A stretch of DNA of 64,000 nt from Rickettsia felis URRWXCal2. GTDB lineage: Bacteria; Pseudomonadota; Alphaproteobacteria; Rickettsiales; Rickettsiaceae. A model generated the notes under the pieces. The model did not search any database, was not told the DNA's origin, and saw nothing but the letters and a program-made list of their open reading frames with translations. This document shows positions 17,357 through 28,979 of the stretch, in pieces. A program made the position numbers and the translations under genes. The stretch lies in the NCBI GenBank assembly GCA_000012145.1, contig CP000053.1:1-64000 (forward strand), in the 5' to 3' direction. Numbering within the stretch: position 1 is the first letter of the stretch; each line of letters opens with the position of its first letter.

Positions 17357-18510
17357 AACTTTTCCAACAACTCCAATTTACTAGGCTTGAAATCCTGCTC
17401 TATCCAAAAATTTTTTAGATATTCCAGTTTTGTACCTATCTCTTTTTTCTCTATATTCATATTTAATAAATCATTACCGTTTACTTGGAATTTCGGACGT
17501 AATAATACATCGTATTTATAGATAAATTCTTTTACTTGTGAATGGTTTAGTTTACCGATTTTGCAGGCTGCTAATAAATATTCCTTATAGTTCTTTTTTT
17601 CAAACCAAATTTTTTTCATGCTATCTTTAGAATCATTCAGAAAGTTTAGTATCGATAATATTTGCATTGCTTCCTGTCTTGAGAATTTCCAATCGAGAAG
17701 AAGCTTTGAATTTATATTTTTTAAATTATATAGTAATAAAGCATAATTAGTTGCTAATTCTAATTCTTTAGATTGCTCAAAAAATTTTATTTCATAATTT
17801 TGGATAGAGAATATTAGTTCTAATATTCCTATGTGGGACATAGCTTCTAAAATTTGTGCTGCTTTTTTTGAAACAATGATTTTATCCATTTCGCTTTTTA
17901 TTCGCTCTCGTGATAAAGTTTTTAAGCCGTCTTTTAAAGCTTTACATGCTTTAAAGCTGCCATCATTAAGTTGATTCGCATAATAGCTAGAAAATCGAAA
18001 AAAGCGTAGGATTCGTAAGTAATCTTCTTTAATTCTATCTAGAGCTTCCCCTATAAATACAACCTTTTCCTGCTGCAAATCCTTAAATCCTTCAAAATAA
18101 TCATATATCTCGTTTTTAAAGGGACAATAGCTTAAAGCATTAATAGTAAAATCTCGTCTTGCGGCATCTTCGGCAAAATCGTTTGTGAATATTACTTTGG
18201 CATGTCTGCCGTTACATTCGATATCTTTCCTGAGAGTTGTAATCTCAAATTTTTCCTCGTTTAAAATAGCCGTAATCGTACCGAATTTTAAGCCGGTCGG
18301 GATGGTTTTTATCTTAGCTTTTGATAAAATATTTATTACTTCATCCGGTGTTAAATTAGTAGCTATATCGATATCGTAGCTATCTTTCTCTAGTAACGCA
18401 TCTCGTACGCAGCCGCCAATAAGTCGTGCATGCCCTTTTTCATTTAAAAGGCTCAAGATTTTTTTATATCCTTTTGAAGGAATTTTTAAAGTTTTATGTA
18501 TAACTTGCAT
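17353..18510 (-). CDS. cca: CCA tRNA nucleotidyltransferase / poly(A) polymerase family
   Basis: Class II nucleotidyltransferase that adds or repairs tRNA 3' CCA, or adds poly(A) tails. The N-terminal head has LIGGCVRDALLEKDSYDIDIAT (catalytic DxD) at about residues 31-52, then RRDFTINALSY near 118 and the helical RNA-binding body. It has 385 residues. It overlaps comEC upstream by 17 bp and the znuA-like gene downstream by 4 bp, forming a tight minus-strand operon. tRNA-Phe and tRNA-Glu here encode CCA, so repair or polyadenylation may be its main work. Confidence 0.9.
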   Translation of the reverse strand: MQVIHKTLKIPSKGYKKILSLLNEKGHARLIGGCVRDALLEKDSYDIDIATNLTPDEVINILSKAKIKTIPTGLKFGTITAILNEEKFEITTLRKDIECNGRHAKVIFTNDFAEDAARRDFTINALSYCPFKNEIYDYFEGFKDLQQEKVVFIGEALDRIKEDYLRILRFFRFSSYYANQLNDGSFKACKALKDGLKTLSRERIKSEMDKIIVSKKAAQILEAMSHIGILELIFSIQNYEIKFFEQSKELELATNYALLLYNLKNINSKLLLDWKFSRQEAMQILSILNFLNDSKDSMKKIWFEKKNYKEYLLAACKIGKLNHSQVKEFIYKYDVLLRPKFQVNGNDLLNMNIEKKEIGTKLEYLKNFWIEQDFKPSKLELLEKL

Positions 18511-20513
18511 TATTTGATTTTACCGTACATTCCTTTTTATTGCAAAAGATAAGTATAACTGGACTTTTTCTTAAAAAATTGTGATTAATCGTTATTAAGC
18601 TCCCGTGGCATTTAGCTTTATAGTTAAGGTTGATGTGAATTTCGGCTTTCTCACAATGATTATTGTTATTAATGACAATTTTCTGTCCGTGATTAGTTAT
18701 GAAAATATTATCTTTTAAAGGTAACACCATACTATCTTTTTGTCCGAACCAATTAGCCCAATAAGTTCTATTAAAAGTAGGTATTTTATCAGCATAAATT
18801 ATAAGCTTACCATCTTTGTCTTTAATGCCTACTGCCATATGATTTGTGTCAAATATTAATTCCGGCTTTGGAGAGTAGAACATAAATATAAAAGATATTA
18901 TCATAATTACAAGACCAAGCAAACGCCACGAAGTTTTCCATATACAAATCCAAAAGAAGCCGAATAAAAAAAGTAATATGCTGAAATTGGTGATATAACC
19001 AAAATACCATACAGACCTAGGTAAACTATTAAAATAGGCGGCTGATTTTATTATTATATCAATAAAGAACCTCATAAGCTTTAGGATATAGCTATCAAAC
19101 CCGATCATGGTAAAAGGCAGAGATAGTAAAGCAAGCGGCATAAGAAAAAATGATGTTATCGGAACGACAATCAGGTTAGCCGGTACTGAGTAAGTGGAAA
19201 ATATGAAGAATTGATTAATTACCACCGGCACGGTTATAATACTTGCTAAGAAGCTTGAATAAATATTTGAAGCCATATAAAATTTTACTGCTCCAAAAAT
19301 GCCTTTATTTTCCCCGATTAGCCATGAATTTTTTAAGTAAAACTCGAAACCTGCAACAAGTGATAATACGGCGATAAAAGATAATTGGAAACTTGGATGA
19401 AAAATATATTCGGGATTTAACGATAATATTATAAAAGCCGCAATTGCAAGTGAACGAAGAGGAAAGCAAGAGCGTCCAATAATAATACCGTAAATAAAGA
19501 TTGCAGCAGTAATAAAGGCTCTAGTTGCTGCTATTTGCATACCGCTTAGCTCTAAATAACCGAAGCTTCCTATTAGCGAACAATAAGCAGAGATTAATTT
19601 TATATTGAAATTATATGCCAAATAATTTGAGAGATTTAATAAAAATCTTGTAGTAAGGAAAATAATCATCACGACTAAAGATAAATGCAAACCTGAAACG
19701 CAAAGCACGTGTGATAATACCGCTTTGCCTCATATCCTGCATTATTTGCCTGTTTAAACCTTTCGTCTCACCGAGTAATATCGCAGCTGCAAAATTCCCT
19801 TTATCTTTTCCTAGCTTTTCTATTAAATTATTATAAATAAAGATACGTACTCTATAAATAAAGCTATCAAAATTTGTCTCGTTACGTTCTATAATTTGTG
19901 GCTGCGACATGGCATAGCCGTTTGCCCCTATATAAGCGTAAAAACCAAAATCATATCCCCCGGGGAGTATAGCATTTTGCGGCTTATAGAGTTTAGCAAG
20001 CAAGGTAATTCTGTCATTTACCCTAATTTCTTTTATACTCGATGAACCCCCAAAATTGGCTACGTCGTCTTTGTAAGTCCTCGGATGCTCACGTACTTCT
20101 GTACGCTCCGCTCCTCGGCTTACAGACCGATTACTCTTTTCCAAGTTGATCTTCATATAATCACTCTGCATTTCACTAGAGTATAGATACTTTCTCGGTA
20201 TACTAATTTTAACTTTTTGTAAATTACGGTTAATTTTTTCAATCTTAATGTTGTTTAATACTATTTGTCCTCCTATAATAGTCGGTTTTATCGATTCTAT
20301 ATTGCCGCTAATTTTTGTTATTATTGGTTTATGAAGTGTTTCGCCGTGTAAATTTGTCACACGATATTTAGAGATAAATACGCCAAAAATAAAAGCAATA
20401 ATCATCCAATAAGTAAACTGTAAAAATATATTAGAATTTCTAGCAAAGGTTAATATTAGGCAAGCACAAAAAATGAAAAAAATTGTTGTAAATGAAAGCT
20501 CAAAATCAAGCAA
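18494..20513 (-). pseudogene. comEC: ComEC/Rec2 family DNA-uptake channel, frameshifted
   Basis: Inner-membrane competence channel family. The N-terminal part (20513 to about 19720) has membrane segments and the DUF4131-type domain (ITKISGNIESIKPT, GGYDFGFYAYIGANGYA) and ends in GLNRQIMQDMRQSGI. The C-terminal part (from about 19708) resumes in another frame with VSGLHLSLVVMI, the conserved ComEC motif, many membrane helices and a degenerate C-terminal domain. A one-base indel near 19700-19725 separates them. An in-frame family D palindrome lies in the N-terminal domain (20034-20158). The two parts together would make about 670 residues. Confidence 0.85.
20034..20158. repeat. Family D palindrome, in frame within comEC
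   Basis: TATACTCG and CTTCATATA ends enclose CTCACGTACTTCTGTACGCTC at the centre. Translated as SVSRGAERTEVREHPRTYKD-type sequence. It belongs to the same family as 32029-32180, 38037-38190 and 40779-40932. Confidence 0.75.
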
Positions 20514-20793
20514 AAATAAGCAATAATACCGTAAATGAAACTAACAAAATACCAAATATTTAAATTATTATACTCTGCTTCCAAAGTTATTTTAAAATAT
20601 TGTAGCATTTTCAATTGAAAGTTAAAAATGTATTATATGTTATATCTATTATATTTTCAATAATTAGAATAAAATGCTCTCGTAATTATAAGCTAAGATA
20701 AATTAATTTATATATTGCTTTTTATTAACTTATTTATTATAATGCCCAACGTTTATGTATATAAAATTTTAATTTAAATATGAGATATTTGTA

Positions 20794-23700
20794 ATGAATA
20801 AGTTAACAGAACAAAATTTACTAAAAAAATCAAGATTTTTAAAATATTCTCTTCTGGCCTCTATTTCAGTAGGAGCAATAATCGCAATACCATTTGAGGG
20901 TATGGCGAGCAGCAAACAAAAAGCATTATTTCAAAACGCACTCGAAAAGAAATTATCGCTCAGATTGTCACAATCAAACGGAAATAGAGATACGACAAAT
21001 ACACCGCAGCAGATAGGAACAGTGATTGTACCGGAACCGGAAAGAAACACATATACTTCATCTGAAATAAGAGAAATGGAAATATCTAAGCAATCTAAAG
21101 CATCTAATCCATTAAAAGATATTCCTATAGAGGATCATTATAAAAAGGTAGCACGTAGTAAGTCTGATGTCGGAAAAGCGAGAAAAGTACGACCACCTAC
21201 TAGAAGCAAAACATTTGTAGATACTGAAAAAGTAGAGCAAAATCAAAATAATTATACTCATGAACCGACAGAGCAAACGCCTCAAAAACCAGAAATTATA
21301 ATAACAGCGTCTTCGCCTACTGTTAGCCCAGCTTCAAATGGCTTTGTCACTGCACCTAATACACCAAATACTACTCTGACATCACCGGAACATTATACTA
21401 CGGCACCTGGTACTCCATCAACACCGGTGACTCCGTATCAGCCTACTCCAGATTCTAAACCAAATGATAATTTGGAAGCTAAGACACCGCCAAACACAAA
21501 CTCAAAAGCGGTACGAAGATTATCGTTTAGTAGCGAGCCACAACAGACAGTAGTACAACCTAGCACCCAGGCTAAGCCTCCAGTTCCTCCAAAACCTCTA
21601 TTGTTGAGCAGTGCTGGGGTTGTAGCGAAGAAGGTGGTAAGCAATATATTACGAGTTAATGAGATGTTAGGAATCAAGTTAGCTGAAGTAGAATCGACAA
21701 TTAAAAATACCCAAGGTAAAGAAAATAAAAAACCGTTACAACAGCTAAAAAAACAGATAGCTTCATCGCAAAAAACAACAGAAAAACTAAAATCAGAAGC
21801 TGCAAAGATAGGAATAAAAATAAAAGAATTAGATGAAGAAAATAAGAGTCTAAAGACCGGAAGAGTAAAAAACAAGCGTGAATTGGATAAAGATAATGCA
21901 AAATTAAAAGAAAATAATAAAAAAATAGATAAACTTCAACAAAAGTTAACAAATAAAAACAACGAAGCAAATAGGTTATCTGAAGAAATAGATATTTCAG
22001 TAAAAAAGGTAGTTTTAATAAAACCTCAAGTAAAAGCTCCGGTTACGGAAATGCCGCCGGCTGGGTCATTCTTAAATCAGCAGCAACAACTAGAGGTGCT
22101 TACTCAACAGCAGAAAGTCAATGCTGCTAGACAAGCTGTAGTCGATAAAAAGAGAGCGGAAGCAAATGGAGTAAAAAGAAATAGTGCAGAATACAAAGAT
22201 CTAATAAGTGAAAGAGAGGAAATTCAATTAGAACAAAATCAACGACATATTGCTGTAGAAAAAACAAAAAAACAGCAACAAGCGGAGGATAAAGAGCAAA
22301 GACAAGAAGCACAAAAACAATTATCGAAAATAAAGAAGCAAGAAAAAGCTATAAAAGCGGCGTCAGATGAAGCTCAAAAAATATTGAATGATGCAAAAAA
22401 GGAAGCAAGTAGAACAAAGCTAAAAAAACTGCAAGAGCAAATGGACAATCATGTTGCAATGGTAACAAATGATAAGATTGAAGAAAATATAAAAAAACTA
22501 GAGGGACTAGCTCTTACTCCGTCAACAACTTCTTCTGCTGCTACTATTTCTAAGCAGTCGCTAACAGCAAAGTCAACCATGCAATTAAGTCATGAGCTTC
22601 AAAGAACTTTGCCGGAGGATGAAGATGGGTACTTAGAGCCAATAAAAGTTCAGCAACAACCTTATACAGTAATGTTGTCGAATCAAGAAGTGGCAGACCC
22701 TAAAAGTATGGATTCAGGCTTGGGAAGCTTACCAAGCGGTATAGAAACAGATGAAGATACCGAATTTAATCTAGGTTGGGGAAATGGGCATCATAAGGAG
22801 CTTATTTTAAGTGTAGATAGTAAATTAATAGAAAAGGCGGCTCAACTTATAAGTGGCTTAGATGTAAAAAGAAGTGAAATACTGCAAACAACCAGTCCTT
22901 CACAACAAAAATCACTTAATTTAGCTTTACAGGGAATAGAAAATGATTACCAAGAAGCAATTGAAGTCTATCAAGGATTACAACAGGCATTAATACACAA
23001 ATCGGAAGATATAAAAGCATATAATGCAGAAGCAGAAAAAAGATTGGACGCTATTAAAAGCAGAGCGGATAAATACTTTAATAATATAGAAACAGATGCA
23101 GATGTTGGATTTAATCAAGATTGGAGTAATGTGCATACACAAACTGCACAAAGTGATTCAGTATTAAAGATGCAACAGGCACTACTAGAAAAACGTTCAA
23201 AAGAAGGTTCAAATCCTAACTTTACAACATATTTAGACCCACAGCCGGGAGAAGAGGGGCTTAAAAGCATTGATTCAGGACTTGGGAGCTTGCCAATCGA
23301 TGCTTCGGTAATACCTCAATATGTAGAGGAATTAAATAACCTAGCGTCATTTTCTTCACTAAACCAAATACAGCAAAAAAAGCCCCTGATAATAACAAAT
23401 ATGTTATTATCAGAAACATCAGCATTAAGTGATGATGAATTTAGAGCAGTGGCAAATGAAGTTCATCCTAAAATACGACCTATATTAACATATAATAGGC
23501 AGAAAGAGAAAGAAGCTAAACTAGTAGAAGCTGAAGCGGCACATAGCCAAGTTGTTCAAAATGCAATAAAAACTCCAAATAGTACTCAAGCAAAAGAGGC
23601 AGTAGAAAATGCAGCTAAGTTATTTGGGCAATATAATAATAGCTTTAAATTAACGCAAGCCCTTCGTGATGAGCATAGAAAGAAATATTATGAGACGCCT

Positions 23701-25905
23701 AAAAAAGTGACTGATTCCATTAATAGTTTGGATTTGGCAGTTCCTGCAGAATCGCAACAGTTAAAAGAACCTAGATCAAAAAGTCTAGAAGCTCTTGATT
23801 TAGCTGGATCTGTATCATCACAATTAAAGCAAGCAGAATATAAGTCGGTGTTATCACCTTCATCTTCTGTTAACAGCCTGCTTAGCAATGAAGATGAGCA
23901 AAACCATGAATTTGAAATACCAAAATCGCTTTCCTTTTCATTCGGTAGTCTAAACAGTGATGCAGAATCGCAACAGTTAAAAGAACCTAGATCAAAAAGT
24001 CTAGAAGCTCTTGATTTAGCTGGATCTGTATCATCACAATTAAAGCAAGCAGAATATAAGTCGGTGTTATCACCTTCATCTTCTGTTAACAGCCTGTTTA
24101 GCAATGAAGATGAGCAAAACCATGAATTTGAAATACTAAAATCGCTTTCCTTTTCATTCGGTAGTCTAAACAGTGATGCAGAATCAAATTTATCATGGGA
24201 TAATACAGGAGATATAGGAGTAGGTCATAGATATGGAGCTGAGGATAGCTGTCCAACTCCGGACCAATCAAGCTCAAAGATAGCCAATAGTAGTGATAAA
24301 AATTCAAGTGAAACTAAATTAGCTCTTCTACGGACATATCAAATGGCAGTAATAGTTAAAAGGCAAGAACTGGAACAATTGCCAAGTACAAGCTCAGGAG
24401 CTGATCAAAACACTCAGAAGATTAAAGAGCTGAAAGAAGTAGAAGTAACTATGCACGATGCTATAAATGCATGTATAGCAGATTCATCAAAATTAAATGA
24501 TGTTTCTTTTGAAGAAATAAATGAAGCACTTAAGAAATTAGGTTCAGAAATTCCTGAATCAGCTATTAGTGATTTTGAATCTAAAGCCCAGAAAGATCCT
24601 GAAGCTATTTTAGATGGATCAATATTACAGGAAATGTTAAGTTCAAAAGATTCTTTGCCATCAGGAGATGAAGAACAAGAAGACACAGAAGTAACAGAAT
24701 CTGGTATTCAAAAAGCAGGAGATAAAGGGTTACTTGCACTACCTGTATCAAGTAATGAGTGTGCATTAGCATTAAGTGATGGTAGAGAAAAGGAATGTTT
24801 AGCATTAGGCGATGGTAGCGAAGAGAAAGAAGAAACAATAGAGCAATTATCCGATTCCGTTGAGGGTAACCTTAAAATTGAACAGGAAGAAAAAAAAGAA
24901 ATGCAAACGCAAATTTCAAAAAATGCTCCTACTTTAAATCAAGCGAAAGTTGTTAATACTATTGTAAATAATATGATTCGTAACAGATTAGATGCATCTA
25001 TGAATATGTCTAATAATATGGTAGCGGTAGGAGCTGGTGATGAAGAAGAATCTCGTATAAAAAGAGGTTTGTGGATGCGTGGTATGTACGGTACTAATAA
25101 TCATGGACGAGTAGAAAATATGACCGGTTATAGAGGTACTAACAAAGGTGCTACTATTGGGTTTGACGTTGAAATCGACAATAATATTCTAGGTATAGCT
25201 TACAGTAATGTTCATTCAGTATTTAAATTTAAAAATAGTAAAAATAATGACAAAGAACTTATTGATAGTCATGTGGTTTCTATTTACGGACAAAAAGAAT
25301 TACCGAGGAATTTTGCACTACAAGCTTTAGTATCTGCTTCTAAAAACTTTATTAAAGATAAGACAACTTATTCATATGGTGATACTAAAATTAGAAGTAA
25401 TGTAAAACATAGCAATCATAGTTATAATGCGGAAGCATTACTGAATTATAATTATCTTTTGCAGAACAAGCTTGTTATTACCCCAAATATCGGCTTAAGA
25501 TACGGGAAGTCACGAGACGGGGTATATAATGAAACCGGTATTAACGTACAAGAAATAGCTCTTACAATGAAAGAGAATAATATATTGTCCGGAATTGTCG
25601 GTACTAAAGTCAAAGTACCTTTAAAAGATGTTCTAAAATTTAATAATTTAGGTCTAACATTCCAAGGAGCGGTAGAACATAATTTTAAAGAGAAAACCCA
25701 AAGAATAAATAGAGTTGTTAAAATATTTGATACTGAATTTAAGCAAAATTATGCAATACCGAAACAACCGAAAACATCCTATAATTTAGGAACGGGTATT
25801 ATAGGTAGTATCAAGAATACTACTATTTCTTTGGATTATAATTATTATCTAAATAAACATTATAGAAGCCATCAAGGTAGTGTTAAGCTTAAGGTAAACC
25901 TATAA
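20794..25905 (+). CDS. sca1: Surface cell antigen Sca1 (autotransporter)
   Basis: Type V autotransporter of 1703 residues implicated in adherence in Rickettsia. An extended signal peptide covers residues 1 to about 39 (hydrophobic [20 protein letters not shown]). A Pro/Thr-rich segment lies at about 150-265, long Lys/Glu coiled coils at about 300-590, and repeated acidic DSGLGSLP motifs near 645 and 830. A 72-residue tandem duplication sits at about 985-1128. The C-terminal beta-barrel runs from about 1420 ([12 protein letters not shown]) to the end. The frame is uninterrupted. Location between comEC and tRNA-Glu/ATP synthase matches sca1 in other Rickettsia. Confidence 0.9.
23746..24177 (+). 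repeat. 216-bp tandem duplication inside sca1
   Basis: Two adjacent copies, 23746-23961 and 23962-24177, each 72 codons starting [21 protein letters not shown] found two coding differences (Leu/Phe in SLLSNEDE versus SLFSNEDE, Pro/Leu in EIPKSL versus EILKSL), so the duplication is recent. Confidence 0.95.
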
Positions 25906-25984
25906 TTTTTATACTTGCAATATTGGCAAAGTTGTTGTATAAAACTTCTAACTTACTGTTATGCCGTAGATTAATTCCATCACT

Positions 25985-26080
25985 GTCATACCGTGGCTTG
26001 TCCACGGTATCCAGAAAAAAACTAAAAATACTAATATTAGTATTTTTAACTAGATTCCGTGAATAAATCACGGAATGACA
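25985..26080. repeat. Family C palindrome
   Basis: GTCATACCGTGGCTTGTCCACGGTATCC-type left arm and GATTCCGTGAATAAATCACGGAATGAC-type right arm, with AAAATACTAATATTAGTATTTTT at the centre. Confidence 0.75.
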
Positions 26081-26142
26081 ACAAAAAAACTGAGCCGGTC
26101 GTAGCCACGGTATGACTAATATATCTATTTGCCTACTTTAAA

Positions 26143-26217
26143 GGCCCCTTCGTCTAGCGGTTAGGACACCACCCTTTCACGGTGGGAACACGGGTTCGAG
26201 TCCCGTAGGGGTCACCA
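26143..26217 (+). tRNA. tRNA-Glu (TTC)
   Basis: 75 nt with encoded CCA. The acceptor GGCCCCT pairs with AGGGGTC, the anticodon loop is CTTTCAC with anticodon TTC, and the T-arm is CGGGTTCGAGTCCCG. The stems pair apart from a G-T in the acceptor. Confidence 0.97.
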
Positions 26218-26702
26218 TTCTATATTTTCCTATAAACTCATTACCTCAAATAATCTAATTTTAAATTCAGAATAAAAATAATAATTGAAAGTAATAACTT
26301 TTTATTTATAATATTTCAAAAAGTTTGGTTGAAAACGCTAAGCTCAGTTCAATTAGAGCTATATAATACAACCAATAAAATTTTATGAAGTATATTTATG
26401 AAAGCAGATGTGTTTTCTTCAAAAAATCTGGTTAATACAAGTGATTATCAAACAATTATAGCATGTCTAGAACAGAACGTCCCTTCATTTGTTCATCTAG
26501 ATTTTAGCAATCTACATTTAACGCTTCCGCAGTTAGAGGAAGTAGCTGCTAAAATTCAAAATAATAGTTTTATCGGTAATGTAAGCTGGGGCAAGATGCC
26601 TAATGCTTCTAGTGATTTTGTACAAAAAATCGAAAGTAAAATTATCTTAAATAATCAAAACTATAAGCATCACCCTAATGATTTTGTGCAAGTTTATTTA
26701 GT

Positions 26703-28085
26703 TTGCACGCTTATATAGACTCTAAAGAAAATGATATTGTAAAGTTTGCTGTAGAAAAGGAAAATAATGAAAAGGTAAAAATCCGAAATGAACAATTAAA
26801 AGATTGGAAACTATTTAAAATATTTAACGAGCCTGAAATAGGTAGATATTACGCAGCCTCATATATAAATGAAAGAACAAAGCAAATGGTACTTGCTTAT
26901 CGAGGTACTACATTTGAAAAATTGGATTTGCTTAAAGCTAATTCTCCGCTTAAGACTCATTTGAAAAGTATTTTAGGTGGACAGATAGTTGCACAGCAAG
27001 CAGCAGCATATGAGGCTACAGGGGAAATTACCAAATATGCTAATGAGATTAATTATAATTTATCTTTTACAGGTCACTCTTTAGGTGCATGGCTTGCAGA
27101 GCTTAGTTTATATTTTGCTCATAGAGATTTTCATTATCCAGAAGCAAAGGCAATCACATTCGATAGCCCTGGTTCTGCAAAAATTATGGATAGCTTTAAA
27201 CCAAATATTCTTAGCCATGAAACTACCTTTGACGTAAAAAATTTAAATATAACAACTTATTTATCAGCTCCGAATTTTGTAAATGTTTGCAACCAGCATA
27301 TACATAAAGCATATAGATTATTTCCTAAAATTACGGCAGCTGAATATAACAGTAAAATAATAAACACATTAAATAAAGCTGTACCTATTAAAAGCTATAT
27401 TACTTTACTATCATTAAATGGTGATTTACTTGATTCAATGCTAGATGCTTTTGATCTCGAAACAGGTAAGCCTATAAGATCTGAGAAAATATTAGATTGG
27501 CCTTGCATAGAATATGATCCTAAAGATGACACATTAGGTAAGAAAGCAATAGATAAGGTGCTTAATTTTATACCTATTGGTAGTACGATTAAAGATTTGG
27601 CAAGTAAATTAATACATAGAAATATTACAGCAACAACATTGGGAAGTTTTATAGAAGTAATCGATCAGCTTGTAAGCGGTAATATTGCAAGTGAGCAATT
27701 TTTAGAAATTTATAAGCATTTAGAAAATAATGCCGCACAAGGATACCCATCAAAAGAGATTATAACCCCTGAAGGAAAATTTGAACTTTCTTACAAAGGA
27801 CATTACCGCATAGAAAAAGTAAACTTGTCTGTAGATATAGCAAATACGAATAATAAAGGAAGTAGTGATTGGTATCTAGCACAGTTGAGCAAATTAAGTA
27901 TAGATAAAAAAGAAATACCGAATTTAATAAAACAACAGTTAAAAGCAATAAAAGAACTATACGAAATAAAACCTCAATATGGCAAATATTATATATTTAC
28001 GAACTCACCTAATATTAAAGTAGATGATTTAAAAGAGCAAATTTTAAGATTAATTGAAGTAAGTTCTGAAGTAAAAGAAGTATAA
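26703..28085 (+). CDS. Lipase-like alpha/beta hydrolase segment of the broken STAND gene
   Basis: 460 codons open. YRGTTFEKLDL near the start and SFTGHSLGAWLAEL (GHSLG nucleophile elbow at about 27072-27086) fit class-3 lipases; the strand following it holds ITFDSPGS, consistent with the family's acidic residue. Read from 26703 it begins mid-domain, so if expressed alone it may be truncated. Confidence 0.6.
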   Translation: MHAYIDSKENDIVKFAVEKENNEKVKIRNEQLKDWKLFKIFNEPEIGRYYAASYINERTKQMVLAYRGTTFEKLDLLKANSPLKTHLKSILGGQIVAQQAAAYEATGEITKYANEINYNLSFTGHSLGAWLAELSLYFAHRDFHYPEAKAITFDSPGSAKIMDSFKPNILSHETTFDVKNLNITTYLSAPNFVNVCNQHIHKAYRLFPKITAAEYNSKIINTLNKAVPIKSYITLLSLNGDLLDSMLDAFDLETGKPIRSEKILDWPCIEYDPKDDTLGKKAIDKVLNFIPIGSTIKDLASKLIHRNITATTLGSFIEVIDQLVSGNIASEQFLEIYKHLENNAAQGYPSKEIITPEGKFELSYKGHYRIEKVNLSVDIANTNNKGSSDWYLAQLSKLSIDKKEIPNLIKQQLKAIKELYEIKPQYGKYYIFTNSPNIKVDDLKEQILRLIEVSSEVKEV

Positions 28086-28184
28086 GAAGACCGTAATGCT
28101 TATACTCCTAATGAAGCAACTAAAGGCATAAACAGTAATTTACCTCTTTCACCAGTCCATAATTTTATTGCTCGTGAAGAAGTA

Positions 28185-28883
28185 TTGCAAAAAATAGAAG
28201 AAGTTTTAAGTGAAAAACGATTTGTAACAGTCAGTGCTTTCGCTGGAACAGGTAAAAGTACAATAGCTATAGAATATGGTTGTAAACAAAGAGATGAAGC
28301 AAAGAAAATAGTGCGCTTTATTTATGCAGATTCTGCATATAAAGTCCTTGAAGCATATAGGCAACTCGCTAAAGAGTTTGCTATTTATACAATAGGCGAA
28401 AAGAAAGAAGATATAATAAGATTAGTCCATGAGAGGATTGCTAATTTAAATTCAAATACATTATTTGTTTTTGATAACGTAGAAGCATATAAAGACATTG
28501 AGACTTATATTAACGGTATAATTAATATGCCTAACGATAAGACGCAAGTTATAATTACTACTAGAAATAATAATTTAAGTGAGGATATAACAAATATTAA
28601 ATTACTGCCTTTTAGCAACGAAGAAGCAAGATTATATTTAGAAAAATCTTTAGGAAATAGATTAAACGAGAAAGATAGTTATAAATTAGTAGAAGAGTTT
28701 GGTAGTAAAGATGCTGTATCACCTTATAGGCTATCTAAAGCAGTAGCGTATTTAAAAGAAAATAAATTACTTAAGGTAAATGATTACATTAATTACTTTA
28801 AAAATAGCAAAGATGATCATATAGAAACCGTTTTATTACTACAATTACTAGAAAAATCACCTTTAGCTTGGTTGATATTGTAA
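28185..28883 (+). CDS. NB-ARC/NACHT-like P-loop NTPase segment of the broken STAND gene
   Basis: 232 codons. Walker A VSAFAGTGKSTIAIEYG is near residues 17-33, Walker B-like NTLFVFDNVEAYKDIE follows, and QVIITTRNNN is the sensor-type TTR motif of NB-ARC proteins. It ends at an in-frame TAA, and coding similarity continues in the same frame beyond it. Confidence 0.6.
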   Translation: MQKIEEVLSEKRFVTVSAFAGTGKSTIAIEYGCKQRDEAKKIVRFIYADSAYKVLEAYRQLAKEFAIYTIGEKKEDIIRLVHERIANLNSNTLFVFDNVEAYKDIETYINGIINMPNDKTQVIITTRNNNLSEDITNIKLLPFSNEEARLYLEKSLGNRLNEKDSYKLVEEFGSKDAVSPYRLSKAVAYLKENKLLKVNDYINYFKNSKDDHIETVLLLQLLEKSPLAWLIL

Positions 28884-28979
28884 TGTTCTGCACATTTAGA
28901 TCCTGATTTTATCAGCATAGAGATTTTCAAAGAATTATTTCTAATAGATGAAGAAAAGCTACAAGAACCTATAAAAAGG

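Noticed and set aside
23688..24307. Minus-strand frames opposite the sca1 repeats
   Set aside because: Antisense shadows of a long intact gene, duplicated only because the sense repeat is duplicated.
9562..28883. Three in-frame TAA codons in otherwise open genes as evidence of stop-codon recoding
   Set aside because: TAA ends most genes here normally, and frameshifts occur in neighbouring accessory genes, so ordinary decay explains them.
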